Notes under the pieces: model-generated | Seen by the model: the letters and a program-made list of their open reading frames with translations, nothing else | Database searches by the model: none | Told to the model about the DNA's origin: nothing | NCBI RefSeq assembly: GCF_008831285.2 | Contig: NC_045141.1 | Coordinates: 19,588,848-19,652,847, forward strand | Source: Nymphaea colorata | Lineage: Eukaryota > Streptophyta > Magnoliopsida > Nymphaeales > Nymphaeaceae | DNA: 64,000 nucleotides | Direction of reading: 5' to 3' | Shown: in pieces, positions 1 through 12,989 of the stretch | Layout: every line of letters begins with the position of its first letter | Position numbering within the stretch: the first letter of the stretch is position 1 | Program-made: the position numbers and the translations under genes

Positions 1-87
1 ACGAGGGTCGATGGCAGGACAGCGTCCTTCGTCCCCTGCACAGCGGAAGGTCGACAGACAACCCTCGATATCGACGGCTTTGCTGTT

Positions 88-754
88 CTATGAGGGTAAA
101 GTCGACCCTCGGCCTGCGGCAGGATAACGGGGGTCGACTACGGCGACGCCGGCATCGATTCTTGTTCTTGTAAGTCTTCTTTGAAATAATTTTAGTTGTG
201 AAGAGTAATTTTGTACACTAAATTTCCTTTCTAACTTGAAACAATTACAAATGGCCGCTCCTCTTTTGCACCCTATAACAATTTCAACTTTTTGAAGGAC
301 AGCAATTCCCAATGGGGTTGGTTCAACAAGATCGTGTAGGGGCTGGCAGGCGACAGTTCTCCCTTTTGATTCTACCACTAACGTGCAAGTTGAAACTTCG
401 CATGGGCGGTATCTTGAGGTATCGACGTAGGTTCTTACCATGAAGGGTTGGGTGACTGACTTTTCACTGTCTGCACCTACAATTATTTTTGTCGAATTTG
501 TAGAAACATCCACATTCTGGTCGTATTCAGGAATCCCAATTAAACAATGCAAACTAAGATCTCCTCCAGAATCAGTCTTCCCCTTTCCAGCCCTCATCTT
601 TGCAGCAGCCTCAAACTGGCTTTTTCTAGGTAATATTGCAGACCAAAACATTTTTGTAGCATCTAATGCAGAACCATATGAAATTGTGGACTCTTCCAGC
701 CATGACCAATACTATGGGATTCAGAGCAACATCATCTAACTCTTCACTGGAGCA
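88..754 (-). pseudogene. possible gene fragment, unrecognised protein, frameshifted
   Basis: A 187-codon open frame runs on the minus strand from an ATG at 651. Reading upstream of that ATG in the same frame gives protein-like sequence (SWLEESTISYGSALDATK) back to about 715. A plausible splice acceptor (TTGCAG) precedes 754. The frame entered from that acceptor (SSEELDDVALNP) differs from the 651 frame, so a frameshift near 715-720 would be needed to join them. I recognise no family or domain. Codon composition looks more protein-like near 500-750 than near 88-250, where the sequence is CpG-rich and simple. It may be a decayed gene piece or chance; I favour a fragment, weakly. Confidence 0.25.
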
Positions 755-1084
755 CTGCAAAGAAAGAGTAGAAATCAGAAACAACTCAACATATGGAAGA
801 ACAAACGATTAGAAAAGGAGAAGCCTCCAAATTATTTCGAAAATTGTGAAATCTCATTGTTTGCTTTAAGGAGTAGGTTCTGAAAAACAATCATAAACAT
901 CTCGCTCAAAATACTGGCAAGCAAGAAGCTCGTGATGATTGGCTTTGTTGAGCTTTTACCTGCAGCTTCAAGCAACCTTTCCAGTTCATGTTATTACATT
1001 TTGAAACCAAGTTGGTGCAACCACGCTGGACAAAGAAATCCCAGACATCTAAACAAAAGATTTATAGCTACCAACCCAAGCAAC

Positions 1085-1372
1085 AAAATTTAAAAGGGTC
1101 GTTGATGGGAGAGGCGACCGTCACCCTCTCCGCTGTGGCCGAGAGGGGAGCCAGGAGTTTTGGTTGAACTATAGTTTTACAATTACAATAGGGGCCAAAA
1201 TAAAAATTTTCAAAAATTTTTATATATGTTAAACTAAATTTTTTGAAATTCACATATAAAATTTTTGAAAATTTTACATCTGAGGAGAGGGCGGGGGCCG
1301 ATCTCTAGTCAAAACAAGAGAGAGAGGCCTGATAGAGAGGGTGACTATTGCCCCTCCTTGTCGGGTCCTCTT
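1085..1372. repeat. foldback / MITE-like inverted repeat with AT palindrome core
   Basis: The outer arms are inverted copies: GTCACCCTCTC near 1119-1129 on the plus strand is matched by GAGAGGGTGAC near 1336-1346. The surrounding CCCTCTC/GAGAGG blocks also pair. The centre (about 1197-1277) is a second, AT-rich palindrome in which AAAATTTTCAAAAATTTTTA pairs with its inverse about 50 bases on. No protein is encoded. I could not fix a target-site duplication. This is most likely a non-autonomous DNA transposon; the family is unassigned. Confidence 0.45.
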
Positions 1373-4086
1373 GTCCAGCTAGGTTTTGCAAGTTCAGAAG
1401 CAGAGTTGCATGCACCACCAAAAGAAAAAAATAAATATTTTTGAAATTACTGAAAAAGAAATGTCCTTTTAAGTCTTTTCATTTTTTTTGAGTTCCACTT
1501 CGGTCCTTATAAAAAGTTTCTTAATTTAAATAAGGGCATTTTTGTCATTAACCATATTAGTGCATGGAATTTCATGTGATTAAAACATGAGGGCCTTTTT
1601 AGTAGCCTTCAAAAGTTGAGCGTGCATCTGTCATAGTTGCCAAAGATAAGCGCCGGTTTGCATTTTTTTCTTCAAACTTTTCTAATCTAAAATGTGAAGC
1701 AGGTTGCTTGTTATGCCCTTTCACCTACAAAAAGGGGCATGACACTCAATGTCATGTGAAGGCTAAGCAGGTTGTTTGTTATGTCTTTAAAAGAAGTCTG
1801 AAAATTAGCTAGAAAAGTCCAGGGCCTATTTGATGAGCTTTAGAAGCAAGGCGGTGAGGGTGGTGATTTATTATTCATCCGCTTGTTAGGGGCCCTTTTG
1901 CACTTTTATCATAAACTTAGTATCTATTTTCTTGACAAATTTTCCTTAAAAAGTTGGGTTGTTTGCCATTAGAACGACAAATCCAATAATTTAATATCTT
2001 AAAGAGTTATTGTTCTTATTTTCCGGTTGAATAGCTGTTAACAGCGGCCCTAGATTGGAATTATTAACAGTTTTATTAGCATTCTAGAAAAATACTTGCA
2101 GATCGACTCGGCCTTAGTAGGCCCAAGGCTTGAGCAATTTTGATTTCAGCATTCCCATACTTGTATATGTTATTCAAGCATGTTTGAAAGAGCAGTAGCG
2201 ATTTCTCAAAGACTTCATTTAACAAATCGCAGGATATTACAAAAACATAAAGGATTCACCAAATTTGTGTAAAGTAGTGAGTTTCCATGGGACTCGCTGA
2301 GAATGCAAGGATTTCCTCCAGTACTTGAAGTGCTTCGTATCTTGAGAGCTGTCACAAATTGATAGATACGTGCATCTGATCATGAGGTAATTAACCAAAT
2401 AGAGTTAATAGCTTCTGCTCGTTAAACTCAAATCTGCATCTAATGAACTAATATTTGATTAGTTCAATTTGAGAATTTTCATAGAGTAGAACCCATACCC
2501 TTGTCTCCAACATCACAAATTGGCATTAGTTGAGAAGAATGAGTCAAGATCCAATATCTTGTCCTTTTCCCCACCAAGATACCTGAAGATATGTCTTGTA
2601 CAAATGAAGAACTCAAGAGAAATAAATAAAAATAAAAAATATGGTTTTTTTGGGCTTCCAGAAGGATAAATGTTTGGCATTTCAGAAAGGATCCTTGGAT
2701 GCCAGTTGATTCTATCGGGGTTTTGACGTCAACGAATGGCCAAAATTACTGGACTACACAAAGACGTGGTGACCTAATCTCAATTTTTACATGTGCATCT
2801 TCTAATGCCATATATGTATGTTGCCTCTGCTAGTCCAATAGCATGCTTTGTAACTGACAGGTAAAACATAACAGAATTAGTTCTGCGTAGTTACACTCCA
2901 AAATCTAATTTTAACAATTTGAACCAAATGGATGTGTTTCAGAAGCATCATTACGACCGAATTCCAATATGCAAGTCATAAACTGCATGCAACATGAATT
3001 AAACCTCACCATCAATATTCCTGCAAGAAAAACCAGTCTGAGAAGGAACAAGTAACTCGAACTGCAAGGAAACTTGAGCCAAACGCAAAACACGGGTCTA
3101 TCTGACCAGCAAAGCATAGGGTCCTGTTGTGGACTGAGCCCAACAGACTGAAGAGGAGCGCTTATCTGACCATGTTGTTGAACTTCTCCATAAGGCCACA
3201 ACAGTGAACTGCTGCTATATCAAATGTTTCTTAAGTAGCCATGTGAAAGCAAGTAGAACTTTTCTAGCGAGAGAGCAAAAGATAACAGATAGAGCACCTT
3301 AAGCACACACGAGGAGTCACTTATGGGTTCCAGATGGTCATTACTTGAAAGATTGCCTTATTCTTCACTCATTTGGGCATAATCGAGCCAGAAGGTAAAC
3401 ATAAATTTTCCTTAGCACATCAGGTAAGTTTACAACATCAATGACTACAATATTCTACTTGAGCTAGAACTGAATGAACTACATGGATTTAGTACAGGCA
3501 GAGACTCAGAAATGCCGTGACTGTCCTCTGTTGAATCCTGACTTTTACACTTTCTGGTGTTGACCTAGAATTTACATTTTCTCCAACTTGTACAATCATT
3601 CAGGTGATTCAAAAGAAAAACAATAAAAAGCTGAATGTGAAGGGTTGGCAGTTGATCCTTTATCCACTGCAATATCAAAACAAAATACTAAATCATGTAA
3701 GTAACAAACTCAAAAGCTTAGTGGGGTCAGATGTATAGAACAACAGCAGACATGAAGAGAAGACTCACCTAGCAGAGGAGGATTCAACTGCCAGGGAAAC
3801 ATTCACGTTCTGTAAAATTTTCAATGTCCAATAAGGTTGTCAGCAAAGTTTAACGCTTGGTCGCCCCCATTCACACAAGTGCCAGCATGGAAAGAGAAGA
3901 AGATCAGCCTCCCAATCTAACAGCCCATAGCTCAACCTTATTGACATTTCACACATTTGTGGGGTAGTTGTACAAATTGGTCTGGTGTAACTCACGGCAC
4001 CATAGCTAACCATCCCCACAGAATTGACCAACATGTCTACAGCCAACAGAGTCCCGATTCCCTCGTGTTCCTGCGGCATCCTTTCT
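1373..4086. other. AT-rich intergenic DNA and probable MAPKKK 3' flank
   Basis: No gene could be supported here. The part nearest 4087 should contain the 3' untranslated region of the minus-strand MAPKKK gene, but I cannot place its polyadenylation site. Around 1660-1800 two similar stretches (GCAGGTTGCTTGTTATG and GCAGGTTGTTTGTTATG) form a short degenerate direct repeat. Short open frames in this interval have no recognisable protein features. Confidence 0.4.
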
Positions 4087-7000
4087 TTAAGATTTGACAA
4101 ACTGACGTGGATGACCAAGCATAGGAGAGCTTGGTCTTACATCTGGTGACAAGTTTGTATTTGCGGGATTTCTCAAAAGCTGTGATACATGCTCACCCAG
4201 TGCTACTCGTCCACCATATTGCAGTTGATTTTCTCCATAAGTTGGCCTCGAAAATGCCTTTCCACGAATGTTGTTTTCGGTGGCCCTTTTTTCCTGTAAA
4301 ACAGAAGGGCATTCTTGTGCTCCAAAGAAAAAATCAGGTTTCAAGTCGTGATAAGTTCCAATAGTGGAAGAATTCAGGTAGAGGCCAACTGGTGACCTAA
4401 TACCACCATAACTTTCACTATGGATGGAAGAATACTTCAGATGAAATGGGATTGCTCCATTGCCACCAGTAAGCGGTGTAGATGAGCCAGACATAGTGAG
4501 TGGACTTGAGATAGATGCTGGGGACATCCTTCCACTGACATGGTGTGGGGACCTGGAGTGAAGGTGAGGACTTCCAGTCGGGGAGACAGGCAAGGACATG
4601 AATGGTGGCATATGATTATCACTGAAAAGCAAAAAATTGAACCCATGTTAAAACATGATCGTTAACATACTTTCTTACTCTAATAACACAATCCATTTTG
4701 ACAGCTATCAACCATCAAAACAAGCCTTTCAAACGAACTGATGCTTTGAAATCCTTTACAGCTTTACCTCAACAGAATCAGGTCATAATCAGAGGGAGGG
4801 ACCGATAAATTTAGAAAGTACTAAAACTTGACACCCAATCACAATTCCAGAGTAGAACAAAGAACTACATCTTGTGGATCATTGCACTAAAGAGAAGGCA
4901 ACCAACCTGGACAACTGAAAGGATTTTACCACTCTATCCTTCTGGATTGCCATGGCTTCCATATCAAGTGAGGAAAGATGTCTTGCATGTCCAACACCCT
5001 GGTATGCATAGACAGAAATATGAATATGGAACGACAAGTTAAAACGGAGACAAACTACAGTTCAAAGCTAAGAATTGTAGTGCATAAGAAAATATATCAC
5101 CCCTCTTTTGGCAACTGCTGAAAAGGTGATCACAGAAATTACTGGTAACAAGATTCATTGCAGATGATCAGGATGATGATACATATTAGGTAGATCAACA
5201 TGCAATGGAGAGAAATATTGTTCTTGAATCTTTGATTGTCAGGGCAGGATAACATTCTCAGAGTCAAAATTACTAGTTCTTGGAGCACATACCAACTGAC
5301 ACCATCTAGACATATGAGAAAGATTGGCAGTATTTTGTACATTATAACTTCAGTTTAGAGTTTAGAGTCTTTAGACTTGTGACAGAACAAGACCAACTGA
5401 TACACTTTAATAAGCTTTCAAAAAGATGCATCCATTATCCCATAACTCTCTTAAGCAAGAATACAACTGAAGCATACAGTACAAATCTAAGGACAATAAA
5501 CTAGAGAGAAAATGCTACAAGTGGATAGTATCATACCGCTTGCCTTATTATGCTTGTAACATTATTATTCAGTTCACAAGGCTTGCCACTAAGGTCAGGC
5601 CTAGCTAGTGGTGCAGCATTTTTAACAAAAGGGTGCTCCAATAGTTGAGCTGCTGTAGGACGGTCTGATGGATTTCGTTGCAAACATAGCTTCACAAAAT
5701 GCTTTCCTTCATCTGATAGGCTGTCAGGAATTGCTGGAAGCTCCTTACTGTTCCCAATTTTAAATAGTGCAGCAACCTTTGGATCATCAGCAAACAGAGA
5801 GAAAAAGGACGGAAAGAATCAGCAGCGGCATGAGCAATGACACCAAGATAGCATATCATAATTTATAAGTATTCATATAAAATATTATTTGTATAATTGG
5901 AAAATGTCAATGACGTAGCAGGGCATTATAAATCTTCTGTTTAGCTGATGCAGCTGCATTGGCACCCCAAGTCCGAGGTAATCAAGAGAAAAGAGAAAAA
6001 ACATGAAGTTTCACTTGGACATGTAGACAGGTAATTCAGGTCATCTAGCACTTATTGTAATGCCCCAAAAGTTTAATACCATATTGAAGATTGTGTGAGA
6101 ACTTCAAGGGCTTATAAATGAGGGTCATTGATGAGATAATTATCCTGGTTCCTAGCCTTTGTGGGGTTGAATCCGAAACTGCTAGGGGGCAGGTTGGGAT
6201 CCGCAAAACCAGGGGCCCGAGCCCAGAAGTGGGTCGGGTTGTTATAATGGTATCAGAACAGTTTCAACACTCGGACCATGGGTCCCACATGTGCGGACGC
6301 GTGTGCCTTAAGGGGGGTGCATTGTAACACCCCAGAAATTTAGTCTCATATTGAAGATTGTGAAGGATCTTCAAAGGCTTATAAAGGGGGGGTCATTAAT
6401 GAGATGATTGTCCTAGTTCCTAACCTTTTTTAGGCTGGAGCCGAAACTGCTAAGGGGCGGGCTGGGATCCGTCGAACCAGGGGCTCGAACCTAGAAGTGG
6501 ATCGAGTTGTTACAGTGGTATCAGAGCCGGTTTCAACACTTGGACCTACGGACCCACACGCGTGGATGCGTGTGCCTTAAGGAGGGTGTATTGTAACGCC
6601 CCAAAAGTTTAGTCCCGTATTGAAGATTGTGTGAGATTTTCAAGGGCTTATAAATGAGGGTCATTGATGAGATGATTGTCCTGGTTCCTAACCTTTTTGG
6701 GGTTGGATCCGAAACTGCTAGGGGGCGGGTTGAGATCCGCCAAACCAGGGGCCCGAGGCCAGGAGTGGGTCGGGTTGTTATACTTTTGCATCTACACACA
6801 CACACACATGCACTTACATGGATAGCCAAATAAAACTGTAAGTTTATTTTCCAAGATACACTTATTTCCAGCACTACTTTCAGTTTCAGAAGTTCCAGTG
6901 ACAAGAACCACACTGACCCCTTCATACTGGCTCCATGGTGGCTTCCTTGTGGCCATCTCCAATACAGTGCATCCAAGGCTCCATATATCCACAGCAAGAT

Positions 7001-10000
7001 TGCAACCATTTGAGTTTTTAATAACCTGCCCAATTAATCGAATTATACCATGGATTACTGGCAGGTGAGCCAGATTCAGGAAAAGCAACTAAATGGATAG
7101 TCTAAGACTCTAACCTCAGGTGCCATCCAATATGGACTCCCCTTGAATGACAATGCCAGTGAATGACCAGTAACCTGCCAAGGTTAAATAACAACAAATC
7201 AGTGACCAAAAATTAGATAATCCTGTAAAACAATGAGGACCATCAATAACACACCATATAAAGATATTGAATGGTCCAGGAAAATCACTAAAGGTGACAC
7301 AAATAGAATAAGAATGTCATAACTCGTAAGAATCTTCACCATCACGAATGCTAGCTTCATAAAAAGAAATGAAGTTCACAGCAAATCTGGTCAAATTAGC
7401 ATAATGTAGAGTTTACGTACCCTATTAAATTCAAACTGCAGCCAGTTATACTTCATCCATAGAATATCAAATTCTAACATTTATTATCCAGTAGGAATGA
7501 GATCAGGTGAGTTACTTAGGTCACTTTTCAATTTGATACACTGGCGTTGTCATGGGTGCTATAAGCACATCAAACTGAGAAGGAATTTTGGGATACCTTG
7601 CACAAGTTTCAAGTAGAAACCAGACGTTAGATTATGCTACCTTAATCAAAGAGGATTAGATAACACAGAGGGTTTGATGCTAAAAGAACACCCACCAATA
7701 GCATGATCCATATGTAATGGGTTGACCTTGGTCCTTCAATATATTATCTCAATCTGATTGATCCAAATCCAGGTCCAAATTATGGCTTCGGTGCCCCAGA
7801 TAAGACACCACAGTTGGAGCCATTCCTCAGGGTTGGAAACTCCAAACGCAGTTCTACTTCATGTTCATGCTTTTCCATTTAATGATAAGAAGAGAACAAA
7901 TTCTCCAAAGAATTGTACCCCAGGTATTCTGACATAAATATTTTTCTCGATTTCTTGGCTAAATATTTTAGGAATTTTTCAAAATACCTTTTCTTCCAAA
8001 CCTAAGAATTCTGAAAAATGGAAATAAAGAAAAACAACAAAAGCTATCAATGTTTAAACTTTCACATTAATGCAGAAATGAAAAAGTAAAAAAAAAAAGT
8101 AGGCATAACAAATGAAAATAGAACATGTACATTTTCAAAAAAATTGCAAGATAATGCCATGATCTTTTCAGGATGTATATTTGTGGTGATATTTAAAATA
8201 CTGTAATATTTTTGCCGATATCATTGCCTGCCTATCAAGATTTTTCAAACTCTTGGGGATGTTGATGAGTGCTTCACAATACAGATTGAGAAACCAGAGG
8301 CAGTGCAGTCAGAAGTTGAAGACAAAATTAATCATAAAGAAGCGTCCACCAAAAATCCATTCTACAATTGAAATCAAAAACCAGTTTTTATGTATTTTCC
8401 AAGTTTTTATTCAGCTATGCACATGAAATCGACCTAACGAATAATAAGTGCATTCCATAAAGTACACAAGAGGATAGTGCATATTATACCTTCTAACACC
8501 ATCCAGACAAAAGCAGTTGCAAGTCACGTTCAGCAATGTTATATAGCATGGAAATATGTATGATTTCTGTTTGATACCAGTCTAACATAAAGGCATTTGT
8601 TGTTATGTGGTATCTTGTAAAATAGCCATCAGGTGAAGTCAATTAGCCTCTCCATGTATGGCTGGCAAAGCTTACCCATGAACGAGTCTGGTAACCATAA
8701 TTTGTCTATCAAATAAGTTATCTCTCTTCGACTAAAACAGACATGCCATCATCTATAACTTTCCAAAAACAAAAATTGGAATTTCCACAAAGATGATGGA
8801 CTATATAATTGTACAACTTTGAGAATATGGTAGACAGGAATCCAAGTGTTTAAGAGGTTACAAATTGTGCAAAAGCAAGAACAGGGAAAACTCTTTCATT
8901 GACCACAGGATAAACTTGTTCATCTACACAAAAGGAAGGGAAAAAAGAGAACTAGGAGCAGCTCCAAACACCATTGAGGATGCGTCCAGCACTTGGACTT
9001 TCTACTTGTTTAGATAGTGATAAATAGTGTACAAGGAAAGAAAACCAGAAATCTTTAGCAGCCAACATGGTCGAGTAGACATAAAGAAAATAGGTCAGAA
9101 CAAACAGAATATAAAACTTACATGCTTTGCCATCCCAAAATCTGCGAGTTTCACACGGCCATTTGGGTCAACAAGTATATTTGCACCTTTTATGTCCCTA
9201 CGGAGAACATGCACAAAAGACATTTCAAAAGTCTCTTTGAAAAAATAAAATGAATAAGACAAATGATATATAAAATCTAAATTGCTGTCTAAAGAACTGG
9301 CACACACCTGTGGACAGTATTTTTTGCATGCAGATATGCCAGACCAGAGAGAATTTGTTGAGTATAGCTGCGGATAACAGGTTCACTGAATGCCCCATAT
9401 TCTTGAAGTAGTTTATGAATGGAACCACCAGAAACATATTCAAGGTATATGTACAATTTATCATCTATCTGCTTAAAATAAAGAAACATAAAATCAGTTG
9501 TGACAACAGGTATTAAAGAACATTTACGTCAAACCATCACCTTATAATATAAAGTAACAGAGTTTGTACAGACTCATAAGCATTTTGATCTGTAGTTTGT
9601 ATAAACACCACCATTCCATTTAGTGACCAAAGCACATGGAGGGGAGGATCTAAAAGATCCACGCTAATTTACACATCTTATTGTGGAACACTCCAAAAAA
9701 TCACAAATTCAATAATATCCCGGTCCCCCCCCCTCCAAACCAAACGCGCCCCCGCCTCCCCCCCCCCCCCCAACCCAAAAAAAAAAGAAAAAGAAAAAGA
9801 AAACCAAAAAAGAAGGCTAGAAATAGCAAGAAAATTAGTATGTAGAATTAAGTCCTAACATAACTTGGAGGAAAACGAGCACTAATTAGGTCGGATTGAC
9901 TCAAATATATGTGACTTTTCAGCAGAATAGTCATAACCTGACCAAGTATTATATCTTTCTCTCATCCTTGTCTCTTTCTCTCATCCTTGTCCTCCCCATT

Positions 10001-12919
10001 TTTCTGGGTGGATGAACGTTAAGATGGATAGACCTTACTGAACCACAAAAGAAGATTCTTCTATTTGTGACACAAAATTCCAGATGAAAAAAAATGCAAT
10101 ACAAATAAAAAGATTAACCCTTCAATAAATTCTCAACCAAAGGTTCGTCATGGCTTCATAAACAATCAGATGGAGTAAGGGGTCCAGTACATGGAGGCAA
10201 TGGACCAAGTACTTGGATTCTTTTATGGATAGGATGCACTCAGACTTTGAATTTGGAGGTTCTATCATTTGAAAGGATCATTAGCTATTAAGGTTATTCC
10301 CTGCCAAGCAATTTCTGTGCCTTTCGCATAGGTGAAAAATTAACTCCTTCAGTGGATTTCCCAAATGAATACACTTCAGCATATTAAGTCAAGGGAAGCA
10401 AAGACAACTAAATAAGCACATGGATGTGCATAAAAGCTCAACCAAATCTATATGCTAAAGCTCTCAGCCCATGGGGTAATTTTCATTCAACTCATTACTC
10501 ACCATAGATATTCCAAGATTTTTGTGTGTAATGTTTGTGAGTCATATTAAGCTTATAAATCCTCAACAAGACATAGAGCCGATACAAGAAGACAAAAATA
10601 TCATTTAAGCATAGATTAAGTAGGCAGTTCCATAGTAGAAATTACAGAGAGCTTTGGAAAAGCTCTGAATATGCAACAGAAAGTGGAAGTGGTATCATTA
10701 AGAAGAATAAGGCTTACAGTTTCAGATCCATAGTACTGTACTATATTTTGATGTCGCAACCGACTTAGAAGAGCAATTTCCTGTTAAAGCAAATGTAACC
10801 TTAGAAATTCACAAAATTCTGACCACATAATGTAGACATGAAATTAAACATCTCAAAGGTTCATCAGATATAAAAACCAAATAAACTTTTCCAGAGGGAA
10901 TGGAAGTATGTTGTGGATCCATGACAAGGAATTCACCTGTCCCAGTTGTCTTGCACATTCTTTTGACTTTGCATCATCTGCAAACAATGTGACCTCTTTC
11001 ATTGCACACATGTCACCACTCTCACTGAAGGCAAACAGAAAAATGAAAGGGACTATCTAGTCAATACAAGGGAGTAAAATATTGGGAAAAAAATGCTACA
11101 GTGCCTGACAGTGTAACAGCAAATCTTTGTCTCCAATAATGAAATTTAGAAGGCATATTTACATGAATGTATAAGGGACAAAACTCAACTCAATAGCAAA
11201 TAATCTTAAACCCATGAGTTCCTCACTGCATGATTCATGAACTACAATTAAGAAGTTCGAACCACAGAATGAGATAAACTTTAAGAAGCTTGCAAAAGGG
11301 AAACCCATAAACAAGGATAGCATGACTCAAATTTCAAGTATGAGAAACCAACGAGAAATTAGTCAGAAGACAAGACACTAAAGTTATAGGTAAATAAATT
11401 AGCAGCCTTAGTCATGATTGTAGGGGAATATACATACTTGCTGAATCCAACATAAACATGTCCAAATGTGCCCCGGCCCAAAAGCTTTCCTTTCTTCCAA
11501 CGCAAGCCAGGACTAGGGGGATTTTCTGCCTTGCCAGGACTACGTGGGAGTGAGGATGATGTGGTTGTCAATGCATTTGATGAACAAAAGGGATTAGCAT
11601 TAGATATTATCAACGGAGGCAGAGGTAACTTGTGACACTGTTGCTGCTTTCCTTCATCTTGCCAGCTAGTTGGTGATTCTGGGCCTGCACCACCAGCTCG
11701 TGGATGTAATGGTGTGACCGCACCACTATGTATTCTAGAACTAGGGCCTGGACTTGCCATTCTGGGGCTAGGTATTGGAGAATATTCTGGACTGCCCCTA
11801 CTAGGTTGCCAGAATAGCTGCCCTGACAAATCTCCCCCAACAGAATTATGCCCAGAATTATGACCTGAACCTGGACTGGAGCAATGACCTGATCCAAAGG
11901 GCAAAGTTTCAGGGTATGCTTTTGGAGCCCAGAAGCAGCCATTTTGTTGCTCAGAACTGAAAACTTGCAACGGACTTCTAGAAGGGCTTGACATTGAGCT
12001 ATCAGGACCACTTCCAAAAGCATGATACTGCGGAATCTGCAAGCTTGGTGGGTGTTCAATGGTACTTAAAGGTCCTCTTCTCTTTGAAGTATGAGAAACC
12101 TGGGAGAATTGTGGTAAATTTGCAGGTTTCAGAGTCTGCCTTGAATTCTTTTGACCGACAATAGGAGAACTAGCTGGACGCATAACACTTCAGCCACACA
12201 ACAGAGAAAAGAAAAAGTCAGTTCACTTGAAAATAGAAATCATATGCTTTTAATTTGAAAACACATAGCAGAACAAAATATCCATAGATAAAAGGGTATT
12301 AAAATTAACAATCACTGTTAAAAAGTGAAACATGAACAAACCTGGAACGGCTGCTAGCAACAGATTTATTGGAATGTCCATTGCCCTTAGGACTATGATG
12401 ACCATATCCAACAATCTGGCGTGGTTCAGTTGGATCATCACTGTCAATTGAACACTCACTAGAGACAGATGCAGTTCCGGTCCCCAAGCCACAATCAGCA
12501 TCAGTGGTATCAGGCTTGCTTGATGCCTTCTCAGGAGCAGGAAGAGGAAGAAAGGATGATGGTTTTTCATGCTTGCTCAATTTTGATTGGTGAGCACCAA
12601 CTGCTGGCTTTCTGAGATCTGTATGTGAATGCTGTACACCTGGGAGTGGTAGTACTTGAGAATGTAGCCTGTCAGCAAAACTTTGACAACGAGAAACCTG
12701 GTTAGATGGTGATGTTGACCGAGACTCTGCTCGGGAAGCAGAGCCCTTCTCTGAAATTGTGTCAATGCTCTGCCTTCTAAATCCTGCTTTAGATCGAAAA
12801 CTGCCTTTTTCTTCAGATAAGATCTTCAATTTTCGAAAATGAAAATTTTCAAATATATTATCTTTGCCTGTCTTCTTCTTTGCTTCTTTGGAAGAAGATT
12901 TTCCCCACCATGAAGGCAT
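4087..12919 (-). CDS. YDA: YODA-type MAPKKK (MEKK-family Ser/Thr kinase)
   Basis: This is a MAP kinase kinase kinase of the YODA/MAPKKK3-5 group. Known members phosphorylate MKK4/5 upstream of MPK3/6 in stomatal and embryo patterning. Coding exons on the minus strand: 12919-12342, 12187-11438, 11024-10937, 10780-10718, 9468-9308, 9197-9122, 7174-7115, 7025-6918, 5776-5537, 4998-4907, 4621-4087. All introns are GT-AG and the frame closes at 2,751 nt (916 aa). The N-terminus (MPSWWGKS..., then SRCQSFADR) is long and Ser/Pro-rich, with VTPLHPRAGG before the kinase domain. The kinase spans about 423-690: Gly loop GRGTFGHV (430-437), Lys452 in CAMKEV, HRD 546-548, DFG 566-568, and SFKGSPYWMAPE at the activation segment. 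The Ser/Pro-rich tail holds SGSSTPLTGG. Length is close to Arabidopsis YODA. Intron 8 carries a tandem TRIM retroelement. The start is the first Met, matching family N-termini. Orthology to YDA rather than to a close paralogue is inferred. Confidence 0.93.
6056..6782 (+). mobile_element. tandem TRIM retroelement: three LTRs, two internal segments
   Basis: Three about 191-bp direct repeats lie at 6056-6246, 6323-6514 and 6592-6782. Each begins TGTAA(C/T) and ends GTTATA or GTTACA, the usual TG...CA-like LTR ends. After the first and second repeats, one base on, is TGGTATCAGA(A/G)C, a primer-binding site complementary to initiator tRNA-Met. Before the second and third repeats is a purine run (AAGGGGGG, AAGGAGGG) fitting a polypurine tract. 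The internal segments are only about 77 bp and encode nothing. The flanks CTTAT (6051-6055) and CTTTT (6783-6787) resemble a degenerate 5-bp target duplication. This is a terminal-repeat retrotransposon in miniature, tandemised through shared LTRs. It lies inside intron 8 of the minus-strand MAPKKK gene. Confidence 0.85.
9719..9806. repeat. poly-C / poly-A low-complexity tract
   Basis: Runs of C (up to 14) are followed by A-rich (AAAAAG)n sequence, in intron 4 of the MAPKKK gene. There is no coding signal. The tract could collapse or slip in sequencing, so local length is uncertain. Confidence 0.8.
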
Positions 12920-12989
12920 AGTGCCAATGATATTGTTTGCTGGAAATGTTGGGCTTGGGCGCCCCTTCGTCTTTCTTTGGCTTTACAAT

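Noticed and set aside
6120-6240. tRNA-like B-box words (GGTTGAATCC, GGGCTCGAACC) in the TRIM repeats
   Set aside because: No cloverleaf can be formed by eye and the words lie within LTRs; a SINE or tRNA gene is not supported.
6533-7033. 166-codon minus-strand frame mixing kinase sequence and repeat
   Set aside because: It is the real kinase exon 8 (partly in another frame) read through its donor into the TRIM element.
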